From contig JACRKZ010000072.1 of NCBI GenBank assembly GCA_016235455.1, positions 1-51,700 of the forward strand: DNA of 51,700 bases, written 5' to 3'. The notes beneath the pieces were generated by a model, which saw only the letters and a program-made list of their open reading frames with translations, did not search any database and was not told the DNA's origin. The stretch comes from Armatimonadota bacterium. GTDB lineage: Bacteria; Armatimonadota; UBA10988. The translations under genes were made by a program, and so were the position numbers. This document shows, piece after piece, positions 28,784 through 37,138 of the stretch. Every line of letters starts with the position of its first letter. Position 1 is the stretch's first letter.

Positions 28784-29526
28784 GTGCCGGGCTCCGATGG
28801 TTTGGCGCGGACCACGCCGCCATGCCAGTCGGCGACGATCTCATGGCCGGGCGGCACGACCAGGAACGCCTCGTCAGACCAGTCGCCGGCCACCATGCGC
28901 TCCAGCAGGCCGATGTCGCCGCGCACCTGTTCATAGCGCCAGCCGCGCTCGTCACAGATGGCGCGCACCTGACGTTCGAGGTCGGCCAGGCGGTCGAAAT
29001 CGAAGCTGATCAACGCGCCACGCTCGTAGTGCTCGACCCACGCGCCGAGCGCTTCGACCAGGTACTTGGCGTTATCCTCGCCGTACTGCTGCACATACTG
29101 CTCGTAGGTGGCGGCGTAGTTGCCACCCGTCTGGTCCATGGCATCCTGACCGCGGCGGGTGCGGCACTCGAGCCAGCCGCTGGTGTACCAGTAGGTACCC
29201 GGCAGGGCGGAGAACTGCTCCTCGTAAGTCTTCTTGCTGCCCAGGAAGACGGTGATGCAGTCATGCGCGCGCGGCACGACCAACGGCACCGACCGCGCGC
29301 GCAGCCCGCACAGCAGGTTGTTGCACAGACCGTAGCCCAGCAGTACGGCGTCGTAGCGGTCGCCGCGAGTGGTGTCGATGGCGGCCTGCAGCGCGGCGCG
29401 GCCCTCATCCACGCGGTCGTGGTAACCCTGGTCGAGGAACGACACGTCGCAGATATGGGGAGACCCGGTGACCACGTGGCAGACTTCGCGCAGCATGATC
29501 TCGCAGGCTAGTACGTTCAGATACAT
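28780..29526 (-). CDS. DUF1638 family protein
   Basis: This 248-residue protein matches DUF1638, with [13 protein letters not shown] at the start, [18 protein letters not shown] and [14 protein letters not shown] in the middle, and a C-terminal segment [17 protein letters not shown]. Conserved cysteines and histidines (C8, the Cys pair in [10 protein letters not shown], the HDC motif) suggest metal or corrinoid handling. Family members in other genomes often lie beside methyltransferase or corrinoid genes; no such gene is here. A GGAGGACCGG site supports the ATG at 29526. It is the first gene of the four-gene run down to hpnH. Confidence 0.87.
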   Translation of the reverse strand: MYLNVLACEIMLREVCHVVTGSPHICDVSFLDQGYHDRVDEGRAALQAAIDTTRGDRYDAVLLGYGLCNNLLCGLRARSVPLVVPRAHDCITVFLGSKKTYEEQFSALPGTYWYTSGWLECRTRRGQDAMDQTGGNYAATYEQYVQQYGEDNAKYLVEALGAWVEHYERGALISFDFDRLADLERQVRAICDERGWRYEQVRGDIGLLERMVAGDWSDEAFLVVPPGHEIVADWHGGVVRAKPSEPGT

Positions 29527-29586
29527 CCGGTCCTCCGGCGCGTGGTAGTTCGCCGGGTACCGCGGGTGTCCTCTGCACGACGACGA

Positions 29587-31119
29587 TCAGCAGTGGCCGC
29601 TGATACCGCCCTCGAGCCGGGTGAGGATCTCCTCAACGCCTTCCATCGGCTGCTCGCCGCCCAAGGCGACGGCCACCTCGCGCAGCTGTCGGGTGAGGTC
29701 GGTGATCTTGTGCGCGCTGCTCAGAATGGTCTCCAGCGTGGGCTGGTGGTCCGGCAGGTCGCGCAGGCGCAGTTGCAGCAGCTGGGTCAGCCCGATGATG
29801 CAGGTCAGCGGGTTGTTGATGGAATGGTTGAGCGCGCGCACGGTCATGGCCAGCGTATCGAGGTCCTCATGGGCGTGCTGATAGAGGCCGGCCGTCGTGC
29901 GTGAGGACACGTCGCGAATGACCGCCACCACTTCCGAACCGGTCGCCTGGCGCACCCGGCGCAGCGACATTTCCACCAGGAGGTCGTCGCCGTCGACGCG
30001 CTTGAGGTGCTGGTCGCTCAGGGTCAGCGGCCGGCCATTGGTGAGCGAGAGCAATCCCTGGCCCACGGCCTCGCGCGAGCCGCCGGCAAACAGGTCGCGG
30101 AAGGCCACGCCCTCCAGCGCCCGCGGCATGGCCGACAGCCAGGCGGCCAGCGCCTGGTTCACCTGCCGGCACAGCCCGGTGGCGGGGTCGATGATGGCCA
30201 CACCGTCGCCGGCTTGCTCGAACAGCACGCGATAGCGGTTCTCGCTCTGCGCGCGCATGGCTCGCTCGGCGGCCGCGGACAGCACCAGTGCCGCCGACTC
30301 CGCCAACTCGCCCAGCAGGCGCAGTGCCGGCTCGGTCAGGGCGCCCGTCTCGTTGGCCACGACCACCATGCCGGCCACGTCCGCGCCGTGCCACAGCGCC
30401 ACGACCGCCGATTCAAGATGCTCCAGGCCACGGCCGAGCAGGCCCATGCGGCTGCCGCTGCGGCGCTGCCAGCCGGTGTTGTCGAGCGTGATGCCCGCCG
30501 CCTGTGCGTCGTGCAGCACGTCCGCCAGCGCCGACTCGCGCGGCACGGGCCGGTCGTCGCAGCAGGGACCCAGCAGGCGGTCGCCGTAGCGCACGAAGAG
30601 GTGCAAGCGGTCGACACCGGCCGCCTCACGCATGGCGCCGGCCACCCGCGTCGCCGCTTCGGCCAGGTCGCCACCCAGACTGCCCGCCTGAGCGATGCTG
30701 GCCACGGCCCGCGACTTGGCCGCATCCTCGGCCAACTGCCGTCCGAGCCGCGCGGCGCGCAGCAGGACTCGCATCCGCGCCTGCAGCACCGGCACGTTGT
30801 AGGGCTTGGTGACGTAGTCCTCGGCGCCCTCGGCGAGCGCCTCTATCAATCGTTCGGTACGATCGACCGCACTGACGATGAGCACCGGGATGTGGGCGGT
30901 GGCCGCGTCGCGCTTGAGCCGCCGCAGCACTTCGACCCCATCGATATCGGGCAGCACGAGATCGAGACAGATCAGCGAAGGCAGCTGCGCACGGGCCTCG
31001 GCCAGACCGGCACGCCCATCGGCCGCGTCGATCGCCCGACAACCCATGTCGGTCACCACCCGGTGCAGGAGCACCCGGTGCGTGCTGTAGTCCTCAATGA
31101 TCAGTACGCTCTCTGCCAT
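29587..31119 (-). CDS. REC-GAF-PAS-HisKA signalling protein lacking a kinase ATPase domain
   Basis: This is a 510-residue soluble protein. It has an N-terminal receiver (E9, D10, phospho-acceptor D53 in LICLDLVLPDIDG, K105 in VTKPY), a GAF-like domain (about 140-285), and a PAS domain (about 295-415, YRVLFEQAGDGVAIIDPATGLC). The end is a HisKA-like dimerisation helix with the H-box LNHSINNPL (H432). Only 79 residues follow H432, with none of the N, G1 or G2 boxes of an ATPase domain, so it cannot autophosphorylate as built. The stop follows a normal end and no remnant is seen downstream. The ATG at 31119 is one codon inside an alternative GTG. Confidence 0.87.
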   Translation of the reverse strand: MAESVLIIEDYSTHRVLLHRVVTDMGCRAIDAADGRAGLAEARAQLPSLICLDLVLPDIDGVEVLRRLKRDAATAHIPVLIVSAVDRTERLIEALAEGAEDYVTKPYNVPVLQARMRVLLRAARLGRQLAEDAAKSRAVASIAQAGSLGGDLAEAATRVAGAMREAAGVDRLHLFVRYGDRLLGPCCDDRPVPRESALADVLHDAQAAGITLDNTGWQRRSGSRMGLLGRGLEHLESAVVALWHGADVAGMVVVANETGALTEPALRLLGELAESAALVLSAAAERAMRAQSENRYRVLFEQAGDGVAIIDPATGLCRQVNQALAAWLSAMPRALEGVAFRDLFAGGSREAVGQGLLSLTNGRPLTLSDQHLKRVDGDDLLVEMSLRRVRQATGSEVVAVIRDVSSRTTAGLYQHAHEDLDTLAMTVRALNHSINNPLTCIIGLTQLLQLRLRDLPDHQPTLETILSSAHKITDLTRQLREVAVALGGEQPMEGVEEILTRLEGGISGHC

Positions 31120-31345
31120 CACCTGTCCCAGCGCCGCCCATCGGCCGTCGGCTCATTGCCCCAAGATAGTTGGCTGCTTATGGCTCATCGGGGCATCGCG
31201 GTCGGGTCTGCATAGCCAGGATGGGTAGCCTGGCCCCTTGACCTCGCCTGCGCGGCAGCGCAGAATGCCCTGGTAATTGGGTACCACGACCGACGTAACG
31301 CCACACCTGCCGCGTGTGACCAAATCGTGAAACCGGGAACGCTTG

Positions 31346-31861
31346 ATGGGATTCCACTGCTACCACGACCAGCCTTGTCCTTCTTGCGGCAGGTCGTATG
31401 TGCGGTTCGCGGCCTCATCAAGCTGCCCGGCTTGCGGGTCGGACGCCGCACCGGTCTACCCGCTGATCGACGAGATCCTGCACTATGCGCGCCTGACGCT
31501 GGCCACGCAGGGCAATCTGGAGCTGCCAGCCTTCCAGCCGGCGACGGATGCCGACCGCTACGTGGTGCTCGGCTACGACCTGCTGGAAGCGTTTCGGCGG
31601 ATCGGCGATGTGGATCCGGAACTGGTGGCGGCCGAGGCGGTAGAGCACTATCAACTCGGCCTACGCGAGGGCGAGTCGGAGCGTGCGCACTGGCGAGCCT
31701 TCTTCGCCGCGCTGCTGGCCGGCTGGCGCGAGCAGCGTCACAGGCCGCTCGACGCACTGCCGCCGAGCAACAGCGTTGGGCTCGGCGTCGCCGAGCCGCT
31801 GGTCTCCGCGCGGCCGGTGAGCAGCCAGTCGTTCCGCAAGAAGTGGTCGCCCAAGGCATGA
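31346..31861 (+). CDS. Zinc-ribbon protein of unknown function
   Basis: This is a 171-residue protein. The N-terminus has two CxxC pairs (CPSCGRSY and CPACGSD, residues 11-32), a rubredoxin-like zinc ribbon. A helical region follows (40-140, for example DEILHYARLTLATQGNLEL), then a disordered tail. I do not recognise the family. It precedes the peptide-transporter solute-binding gene by 26 nt on the same strand, but a candidate -10 element in the gap suggests separate transcription of that gene. Confidence 0.7.
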   Translation: MGFHCYHDQPCPSCGRSYVRFAASSSCPACGSDAAPVYPLIDEILHYARLTLATQGNLELPAFQPATDADRYVVLGYDLLEAFRRIGDVDPELVAAEAVEHYQLGLREGESERAHWRAFFAALLAGWREQRHRPLDALPPSNSVGLGVAEPLVSARPVSSQSFRKKWSPKA

Positions 31862-31875
31862 ACGCCTGTTTTTGC

Positions 31876-31881
31876 TACAAT
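31876..31881 (+). promoter_or_regulatory. Candidate -10 element, leaderless start of solute-binding gene
   Basis: TACAAT (31876-31881) ends 6 nt before the ATG at 31888, so transcription would begin at or next to the start codon. No ribosome-binding site is present. The -35 position (31853-31858) is poor. Confidence 0.35.
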
Positions 31882-31887
31882 GGCGCC

Positions 31888-33504
31888 ATGCATCCATTGG
31901 CGCGCCTGGCCTTGCTGCTGAGCCTCCTCTTGTCCGGTTGTGCCCGGCCGGGTCCCGACCTGACCCAAGGCCGTCTGCGGCTGGCCGACGCGGTCGACAT
32001 CCGCACGCTCGACACGGCCATCGGCTATGACACAGCGTCGTGGAAGTTCGAGCGGCTGATCAACGATGGCCTGCTCAACTACGCGGAGGAGGACGCCACG
32101 CTGGTGCCCGCCGTGGCGCGCGCGCTGCCCGAAATCGTCGGCGGCCGGCGGTTTACCTTCCACCTGCGTGACGACGTCAGGTTTCACAACGGGCGCCGCG
32201 TCGTCGCGGGCGACTTCCGCTATGCCCTGCTGCGCGTGCTCGATCCCAAGACCGCCTCGCCCGGCCGCGGGCTGTTCGAGAACATCGTCGGCGCCAAGGC
32301 CTTCTCCGAGGGCAAGGCCAAGGACGTGGCCGGCTTGCGCTGCCCTGACGACCGGACCTTCGTGGTGGAACTGGAGCGGCCCGATCTGGCCTTCCTCAAT
32401 GTCATCTCCATGCCGTTTGCCTATGCCGTGCCCAAGGAGGAAGTGAGCAAGTACTCCCTGGCCGAATGGTCGCGCCACACCGTGGGCTGCGGCCCCTATC
32501 GGCTGGCGGCGTGGGAACCGGGCGTGCGCATCCGCGTGGAAAAGGTCGACGGCTTCTACGACCCGCAGCGCGGCAAGCTCAAGGTCATCGAGCAGCGCTC
32601 GGGCGTGGCCGACTTCATGCAACTGATGATGTTCGAGAAGGGCCAGATCGACGTCAGCGGCATTCCCATCACGGACATGGAGCGCATCCTCGGCGATGCG
32701 CGCTTCCGGCCGATGCTCCGCTCGATCGACGAGAACGCCATCACCTACGCGTCGATGAACTGCGAGATGAAGCCCTTCGACAAGAAGGAAGTGCGGCAGG
32801 CCTTCAACTACGCCATCGACCGGCAGCGCCTGGTGCAGTTGCAGGCCAACACGGTCAAGCCGGCGCGCGGCGTCCTGCCGCCGGGCATGCCCGGCTACGA
32901 CCCGGCGCTGCCGGCCTACGCCTTTGACCCGGACAAGGCCAAGGCACTGCTGGCCAAGGCGGGCTACGAGACGAGCGCGGCCGCGGAGGCCAGCGGCGGC
33001 CGCCGGCTCGAGGTGGAGCTGACCACGCGCGACCGTCCGGCCGAGCGCCGTCTGGCCGAGTCCATGCAGAGCGACCTGGCCAAGGTCGGCGTTAAGGTGG
33101 CCATCCGCTCCATTGCCTTCCCCCAGTGGCTGGATCTGGCGGGCAAGCGCAAGCAGATGCCGTTCACCATCAACGCCTGGTTCCAGGACTACCCCGACCC
33201 GAGCAACTTCCTGGACATCCTGCTCAACGGCCGGCGCATCACCGACAGCAACTGCGAGAACCGCTCCTTCTACGACAACCCGACGGTGACGCGACTGCTG
33301 GACGAGGCGGCGCAGATGACAGACAGCAAGGCGCGACTGGCGCTGTATGGCCGCGTCGAGCGCATGGTGGTCGATGACGCGCCGTGGATCTTCTTGTACT
33401 ACCCGACGCGCTATGTGCTGGTGCAGCCCTGGGTGAAGGGCTACCAGCTACACCCGGTGTGGTCCTCGCGCGAGGATCGTGTCTGGCTGGAGGGAGCCAA
33501 CTGA
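31888..33504 (+). CDS. Peptide/oligosaccharide ABC transporter solute-binding lipoprotein (SBP_bac_5)
   Basis: This 538-residue lipoprotein captures its ligand outside the membrane for the ABC importer. The signal peptide ends at lipobox LSGC (C18). The mature protein has the SBP_bac_5/DppA-OppA fold: start RLADAVDIRTLDTAIGYDTASWKF, core LRDDVRFHNGR, segment VRQAFNYAIDRQRLV and closing GYQLHPVWSS. The ligand may be a peptide, but family members also carry sugars and nickel. The ATG at 31888 is chosen for the signal peptide. Its TGA overlaps the PHP gene ATG by one base (TGATG). Confidence 0.93.
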   Translation: MHPLARLALLLSLLLSGCARPGPDLTQGRLRLADAVDIRTLDTAIGYDTASWKFERLINDGLLNYAEEDATLVPAVARALPEIVGGRRFTFHLRDDVRFHNGRRVVAGDFRYALLRVLDPKTASPGRGLFENIVGAKAFSEGKAKDVAGLRCPDDRTFVVELERPDLAFLNVISMPFAYAVPKEEVSKYSLAEWSRHTVGCGPYRLAAWEPGVRIRVEKVDGFYDPQRGKLKVIEQRSGVADFMQLMMFEKGQIDVSGIPITDMERILGDARFRPMLRSIDENAITYASMNCEMKPFDKKEVRQAFNYAIDRQRLVQLQANTVKPARGVLPPGMPGYDPALPAYAFDPDKAKALLAKAGYETSAAAEASGGRRLEVELTTRDRPAERRLAESMQSDLAKVGVKVAIRSIAFPQWLDLAGKRKQMPFTINAWFQDYPDPSNFLDILLNGRRITDSNCENRSFYDNPTVTRLLDEAAQMTDSKARLALYGRVERMVVDDAPWIFLYYPTRYVLVQPWVKGYQLHPVWSSREDRVWLEGAN

Positions 33505-34361
33505 TGCCGCTTGTTAGCCCGTACGATGACTGCCGGGGGCCTTGGCTCAAGGGCAATCTGCACACGCACACGCGCCGCAGCGACGGGCGACAGGAACCGC
33601 AGGAGGTGGTCGACCGCTACGCCGCCGCCGGCTGGGACTTCCTGGCCCTGACCGACCATGACATCTGTACGCCGCCGCCGGCCGATGACCGGCTCATCTG
33701 GCTGTCGGGCGTGGAGATCAGCGCCAACGGGCCGCACATGCTGGCTATCGGCGTCGACCACGCCTACGACACCGCGCCGCCGCGCCAGGCCCTCATCGAC
33801 CAGGTCATCGCCGACGGCGGACTGTGCATCCTCAACCACCCCAACTGGGGCCCTGAGTTCGTACACTGGCCGCAGGCCGACCTGGAGCACCTGCTGCGGT
33901 ACAACGGCCTGGAGATCCACAACAGCGTGGTCGAACGGCTGGAAGGCAACGCCTCGGCCACTGACCGCTGGGACCGGCTGCTGTCGATCCGCCACTGGGT
34001 CTGGGGCTATGCCACCGACGACCTGCACGACCTGCCCGACGGCCCCCGCAGCTACTGCGCGGTGTGCACCGCCGAGCGCACGCCGGCCGCGGTGATGGCG
34101 GCGCTACGCTGTGGCCGGTTCTATGCCTCCACGGGCCTGGACATCAGCCGCATCGCGGTCGCGGGCAACGTGCTGACGGTGGAGGCACCGGAGGCGGACA
34201 CCATCCGCTTCGTTGGCCGCTGGGGCGTTGTGCTGGACACAGTCCATGGCCCGGCCGCCAGCTACGAGGTCCGCGCGCGCGACGGCTTTGTCCGCGCCGA
34301 GTGCCATGGCAGCCGGCTCCGTACGGCCTATACGCAGCCGGTGCGCATCGAGTCCGCATGA
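33504..34361 (+). CDS. PHP-domain metal-dependent phosphoesterase-like protein
   Basis: This 285-residue PHP protein has the metal-binding motifs of the fold: H20 and H22 in NLHTHTRRSDG, D51-H52-D53 in LTDHD, E71 in SGVEIS and the His in ILNHPNWG. Members hydrolyse phosphoesters such as histidinol phosphate or nucleoside 3',5'-bisphosphates. A C-terminal beta region (about 215-285) follows the PHP part. GGAGGG precedes the ATG. It is locked between the solute-binding and permease genes by a 1-nt and a 4-nt overlap, so it is made in step with the transporter. This suggests it acts on the imported substrate, but that is inference. Confidence 0.88.
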   Translation: MPLVSPYDDCRGPWLKGNLHTHTRRSDGRQEPQEVVDRYAAAGWDFLALTDHDICTPPPADDRLIWLSGVEISANGPHMLAIGVDHAYDTAPPRQALIDQVIADGGLCILNHPNWGPEFVHWPQADLEHLLRYNGLEIHNSVVERLEGNASATDRWDRLLSIRHWVWGYATDDLHDLPDGPRSYCAVCTAERTPAAVMAALRCGRFYASTGLDISRIAVAGNVLTVEAPEADTIRFVGRWGVVLDTVHGPAASYEVRARDGFVRAECHGSRLRTAYTQPVRIESA

Positions 34362-35332
34362 TCAACGCCACGGACAAGCAGTTGGCATGGCGCCGGGCCG
34401 GAGTGCTCGGGCGGCGGCTCTCGTCCCGGCTGCTCTGGGGTGCGGTCACGCTGCTCTGCACCACGGGCATCGTCTTCTCACTGCTCAACCTGGCGGGCGA
34501 CCCGGCGCAGGCCATGGCCGGCGAGAAGGCCGACAAGAAGACCGTCGAACAGGTCCGCGTGCAGATGGGCTTCGACCGGCCGCTGCCCGTGCAGTTGGCC
34601 AAGTACGTGGCCCGCGTGGCCCGAGGCGACCTGGGCGAGTCCAGCTTCTACCGGCGGCCGGTGGCCGAACTGCTGCTCCAGCGCCTGCCGTTCACCATCG
34701 CCTTGGCGCTGGGCGGCCTGCTGGTGTGGGTCGGCATTGGCGTGCCCGTCGGGGTGTTCACGGCTCTGCGCCGAGACACCTGGATCGACCGGCTGGTGCT
34801 GGTGCTCGCGGTGCTGACCTACTCGGTGCCGACCTTCTGGCTGGGCCGCATGCTGCAACATGCCTTGGCCTATCGCCATGCCTGGTTCCCCGTGGGCAGC
34901 TTCGGCGGGCCGGCCAACCTGGTGCTGCCGTCGGTCTGTCTGGGTCTGTCGGGCGTCGGCTACTATGCTCGGCTGGTCCACACCAACATGGTCGACGTGC
35001 TGCCCAGCGAGTACGTGCGCACCGCGCGCGCCAAGGGGCTGACCGAGTGGGTGGTGCTCTGGCGGCATGCCTTCCGCTGCGCCATGCTGCCGGTGGTCAC
35101 GGTGCTCGGGCTCGATGCCGCGCGGCTGCTGGGCGGCGTGGTGTTCACCGAGACCATCTTCGCCTGGCCGGGCCTCGGGTCGCAGATGGTCCAGGCCATC
35201 CCCAACCTCGACATCCCGCTGGTGCTGGGCACCGTGCTGTTCGCCGCGGCGCTGGTGGTCGTCTCCAACATCGTGGTCGATCTGCTCTACTTCTGGCTTG
35301 ACCCGCGGCTGCGCGACGAGGGGCTGGTCTGA
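34358..35332 (+). CDS. ABC transporter permease, DppB type
   Basis: This 324-residue permease has about six helices. The N-terminal part matches DppB/OppB (LLWGAVTLLCTTGIVFSLLNLAGDP, then the LPVQLAKYVARVARGDLGES motif). The EAA-loop region EYVRTARAKGLTEWVVLWRHAFRCAMLP couples to the ATPase, and the FTETIFAWPGLG segment is typical. It forms half of the membrane channel. The DppC-type partner normally encoded next is absent. The ATG overlaps the PHP stop (ATGA), and its stop overlaps the next ATG by 1 nt. Confidence 0.93.
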   Translation: MINATDKQLAWRRAGVLGRRLSSRLLWGAVTLLCTTGIVFSLLNLAGDPAQAMAGEKADKKTVEQVRVQMGFDRPLPVQLAKYVARVARGDLGESSFYRRPVAELLLQRLPFTIALALGGLLVWVGIGVPVGVFTALRRDTWIDRLVLVLAVLTYSVPTFWLGRMLQHALAYRHAWFPVGSFGGPANLVLPSVCLGLSGVGYYARLVHTNMVDVLPSEYVRTARAKGLTEWVVLWRHAFRCAMLPVVTVLGLDAARLLGGVVFTETIFAWPGLGSQMVQAIPNLDIPLVLGTVLFAAALVVVSNIVVDLLYFWLDPRLRDEGLV

Positions 35333-36147
35333 TGGCACTGCTCAGCGTGCGCGGGCTGCGCGTGGCCTTCCGCTCCACCGTGGTGGTTGACGGGCTCGAT
35401 CTGGACGTGAGTGAGAGCCGGACCACCGCCCTGGTGGGCGAGAGCGGCTGCGGCAAGTCCATCTCGGCACTGGCGGTGATGGGGCTCGTGCCGTGGCCGG
35501 GCGAGATCATCGGTGGCGAGATCGACTTCGAAGGTCGGGCGCTGAGCCAGCTCACCGCCGACGAGCGGCGCCGGCTGCGCGGCCGGCGTATTGGACTGAT
35601 CAGCCAGGACCCGCTGGCGGCGCTCAACCCGGTGCACACCGTAGGCGCGCAGGTGGCCGAGGCGCACCTGGCCCATGGCCGCATGAGCCGGCGCGAGGCC
35701 TGGTCGCTGGCCGTGGAGGCGCTGGCCGAGGTGGGCATCCCGACCCCGGCCCAGCGCGCCCACGACTACCCGCACCAACTCTCGGGCGGGCAGCGCCAGC
35801 GTGTGGTCATCGCCATGGCCATCGCCTGCCGACCAGCGCTGCTCATCGCCGACGAGCCCACCACGGCGCTGGACGTCAGCGTGCAAGCGCAGATCCTCGA
35901 CCTGCTGCGGCGGCTGCAGGCCGAGCACGCCATGGGCCTGCTGCTGATCACCCACGACTTGGGCGTCGTGGCCGAGATGGCCGACCGCGTGACGGTCATG
36001 CGCGGCGGCCGCGTCATGGAGGAAGCCGACGTGCGGCAGCTCTACGCCGCGCCCCAGCACGCCTACACCCGTGCGCTGCTGGCCGCCGTGCCGCGGTTGG
36101 ACCGGCGACGCGAGCGACTGGCCACCGTGGAGACCAGCGATGCGTGA
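35332..36147 (+). CDS. Peptide ABC transporter ATPase, OppD/DppD type, C-terminally short
   Basis: This 271-residue ATPase has Walker A GESGCGKS, the signature LSGGQRQR, Walker B LLIADEP and the switch His in ITHD. Usual OppD/DppD proteins are about 320-340 residues and end in an oligopeptide-transporter C-terminal domain with conserved cysteines. This one stops after the [13 protein letters not shown] segment and lacks that domain, while the second ATPase keeps it. It follows the permease with a 1-nt overlap, and its end overlaps the next gene by 8 nt. Confidence 0.92.
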   Translation: MALLSVRGLRVAFRSTVVVDGLDLDVSESRTTALVGESGCGKSISALAVMGLVPWPGEIIGGEIDFEGRALSQLTADERRRLRGRRIGLISQDPLAALNPVHTVGAQVAEAHLAHGRMSRREAWSLAVEALAEVGIPTPAQRAHDYPHQLSGGQRQRVVIAMAIACRPALLIADEPTTALDVSVQAQILDLLRRLQAEHAMGLLLITHDLGVVAEMADRVTVMRGGRVMEEADVRQLYAAPQHAYTRALLAAVPRLDRRRERLATVETSDA

Positions 36148-37138
36148 CCGCCTGCTGGTGCTGCTGGCGCTCGTGGCGCTGCCGGCGCTGGCCGAGTGCG
36201 ACTGCCAGGGCAACTACAAGAGCCTGGCCGCCGAGCGCGCGGCGTTGCCCCGCATCTACGACCTGATCATGGGGCTGTCGACCGAACACGGGCCGGACTA
36301 CCACCGCGCGCGTACAGCGCGCCTGGACGCCCTGCCGCGGGCGCAGTGGAGCGTCGAAGACTACGACCGCTACGCCTCGTCGCAGGCGCGTCTCCGAGCC
36401 GATGCCAAGGCCGTCACCACCGTTGACGCCAAGATTGCCGCACTGGGCGCCTCACCCGCCAACACCGCGCTACGCGGGCGCTACCTGGCGCGCTGCCGCC
36501 GCTACGGCGAGGCTGCCGCGGCGCTGGCCGAGGCGGCCAAGGCCGAACCGGGCAACGCCGCCTGGGCCTGGCAAGCCCTGGCCGCCACCGCCGGCCCGGC
36601 ACTGGTGGTGCGCGCGCCGAGCAGATACACGGTGGGCATCCTCGGCATCGATCTGGCGCAGCACCTGACCGCCGACTTCCGCAGCCAGCCGCCGGTCACG
36701 GTGGCGCAGACGGGTCGTGGCGCCGACCTGGAGGCGCAGGTCTGGCGCCGGCTGGGTCTGCCACCGACGCCGTTCGAGTGCCTGCCGAGCGTTTTCGAAC
36801 TCAACGCGACCGACCAACCCGAGCCGTTCTACGCGCTGGCCGAACTGCTGGCGGCGGCCAACTTCCGGCGGCTGGCTTGGCACAGCTACCAGCGCGCCTG
36901 GGATCTGGAGCATCCGCTGAGCGACGACCTCGCCGCCTATCAGTCGCAGGTGGCGCTCGGCCTGCCCGACAGCGAGCGCTACGACCTCTCGGGCAGCCGG
37001 CACTACCGGGCGCGCCGCGCCGCCGTGGACTGGACCAAGGCGCTCTGGGCCTATGAGCGCGACCTGCTCCGGCGCGACGGCGACCCCGACGATGCGACGG
37101 CCATGGCGCCGTTCTATCAGGAGCACCCCAAGCCGTGA
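36140..37138 (+). CDS. Exported protein of unknown function within the transporter operon
   Basis: This 332-residue protein has a signal peptide (LLVLLALVALPALAECDCQG) and a mainly helical body with TPR-like pairs (for example RYLARCRRYGEAAAALAEAAKAEPGNAAWAW). I do not recognise the family. GGAG precedes the ATG at 36140; the frame opens further upstream only inside the ATPase gene. It lies between the two transporter ATPase genes with overlaps on both sides, so it is probably a periplasmic partner of the importer or of the PHP enzyme. Confidence 0.72.
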   Translation: MRDRLLVLLALVALPALAECDCQGNYKSLAAERAALPRIYDLIMGLSTEHGPDYHRARTARLDALPRAQWSVEDYDRYASSQARLRADAKAVTTVDAKIAALGASPANTALRGRYLARCRRYGEAAAALAEAAKAEPGNAAWAWQALAATAGPALVVRAPSRYTVGILGIDLAQHLTADFRSQPPVTVAQTGRGADLEAQVWRRLGLPPTPFECLPSVFELNATDQPEPFYALAELLAAANFRRLAWHSYQRAWDLEHPLSDDLAAYQSQVALGLPDSERYDLSGSRHYRARRAAVDWTKALWAYERDLLRRDGDPDDATAMAPFYQEHPKP

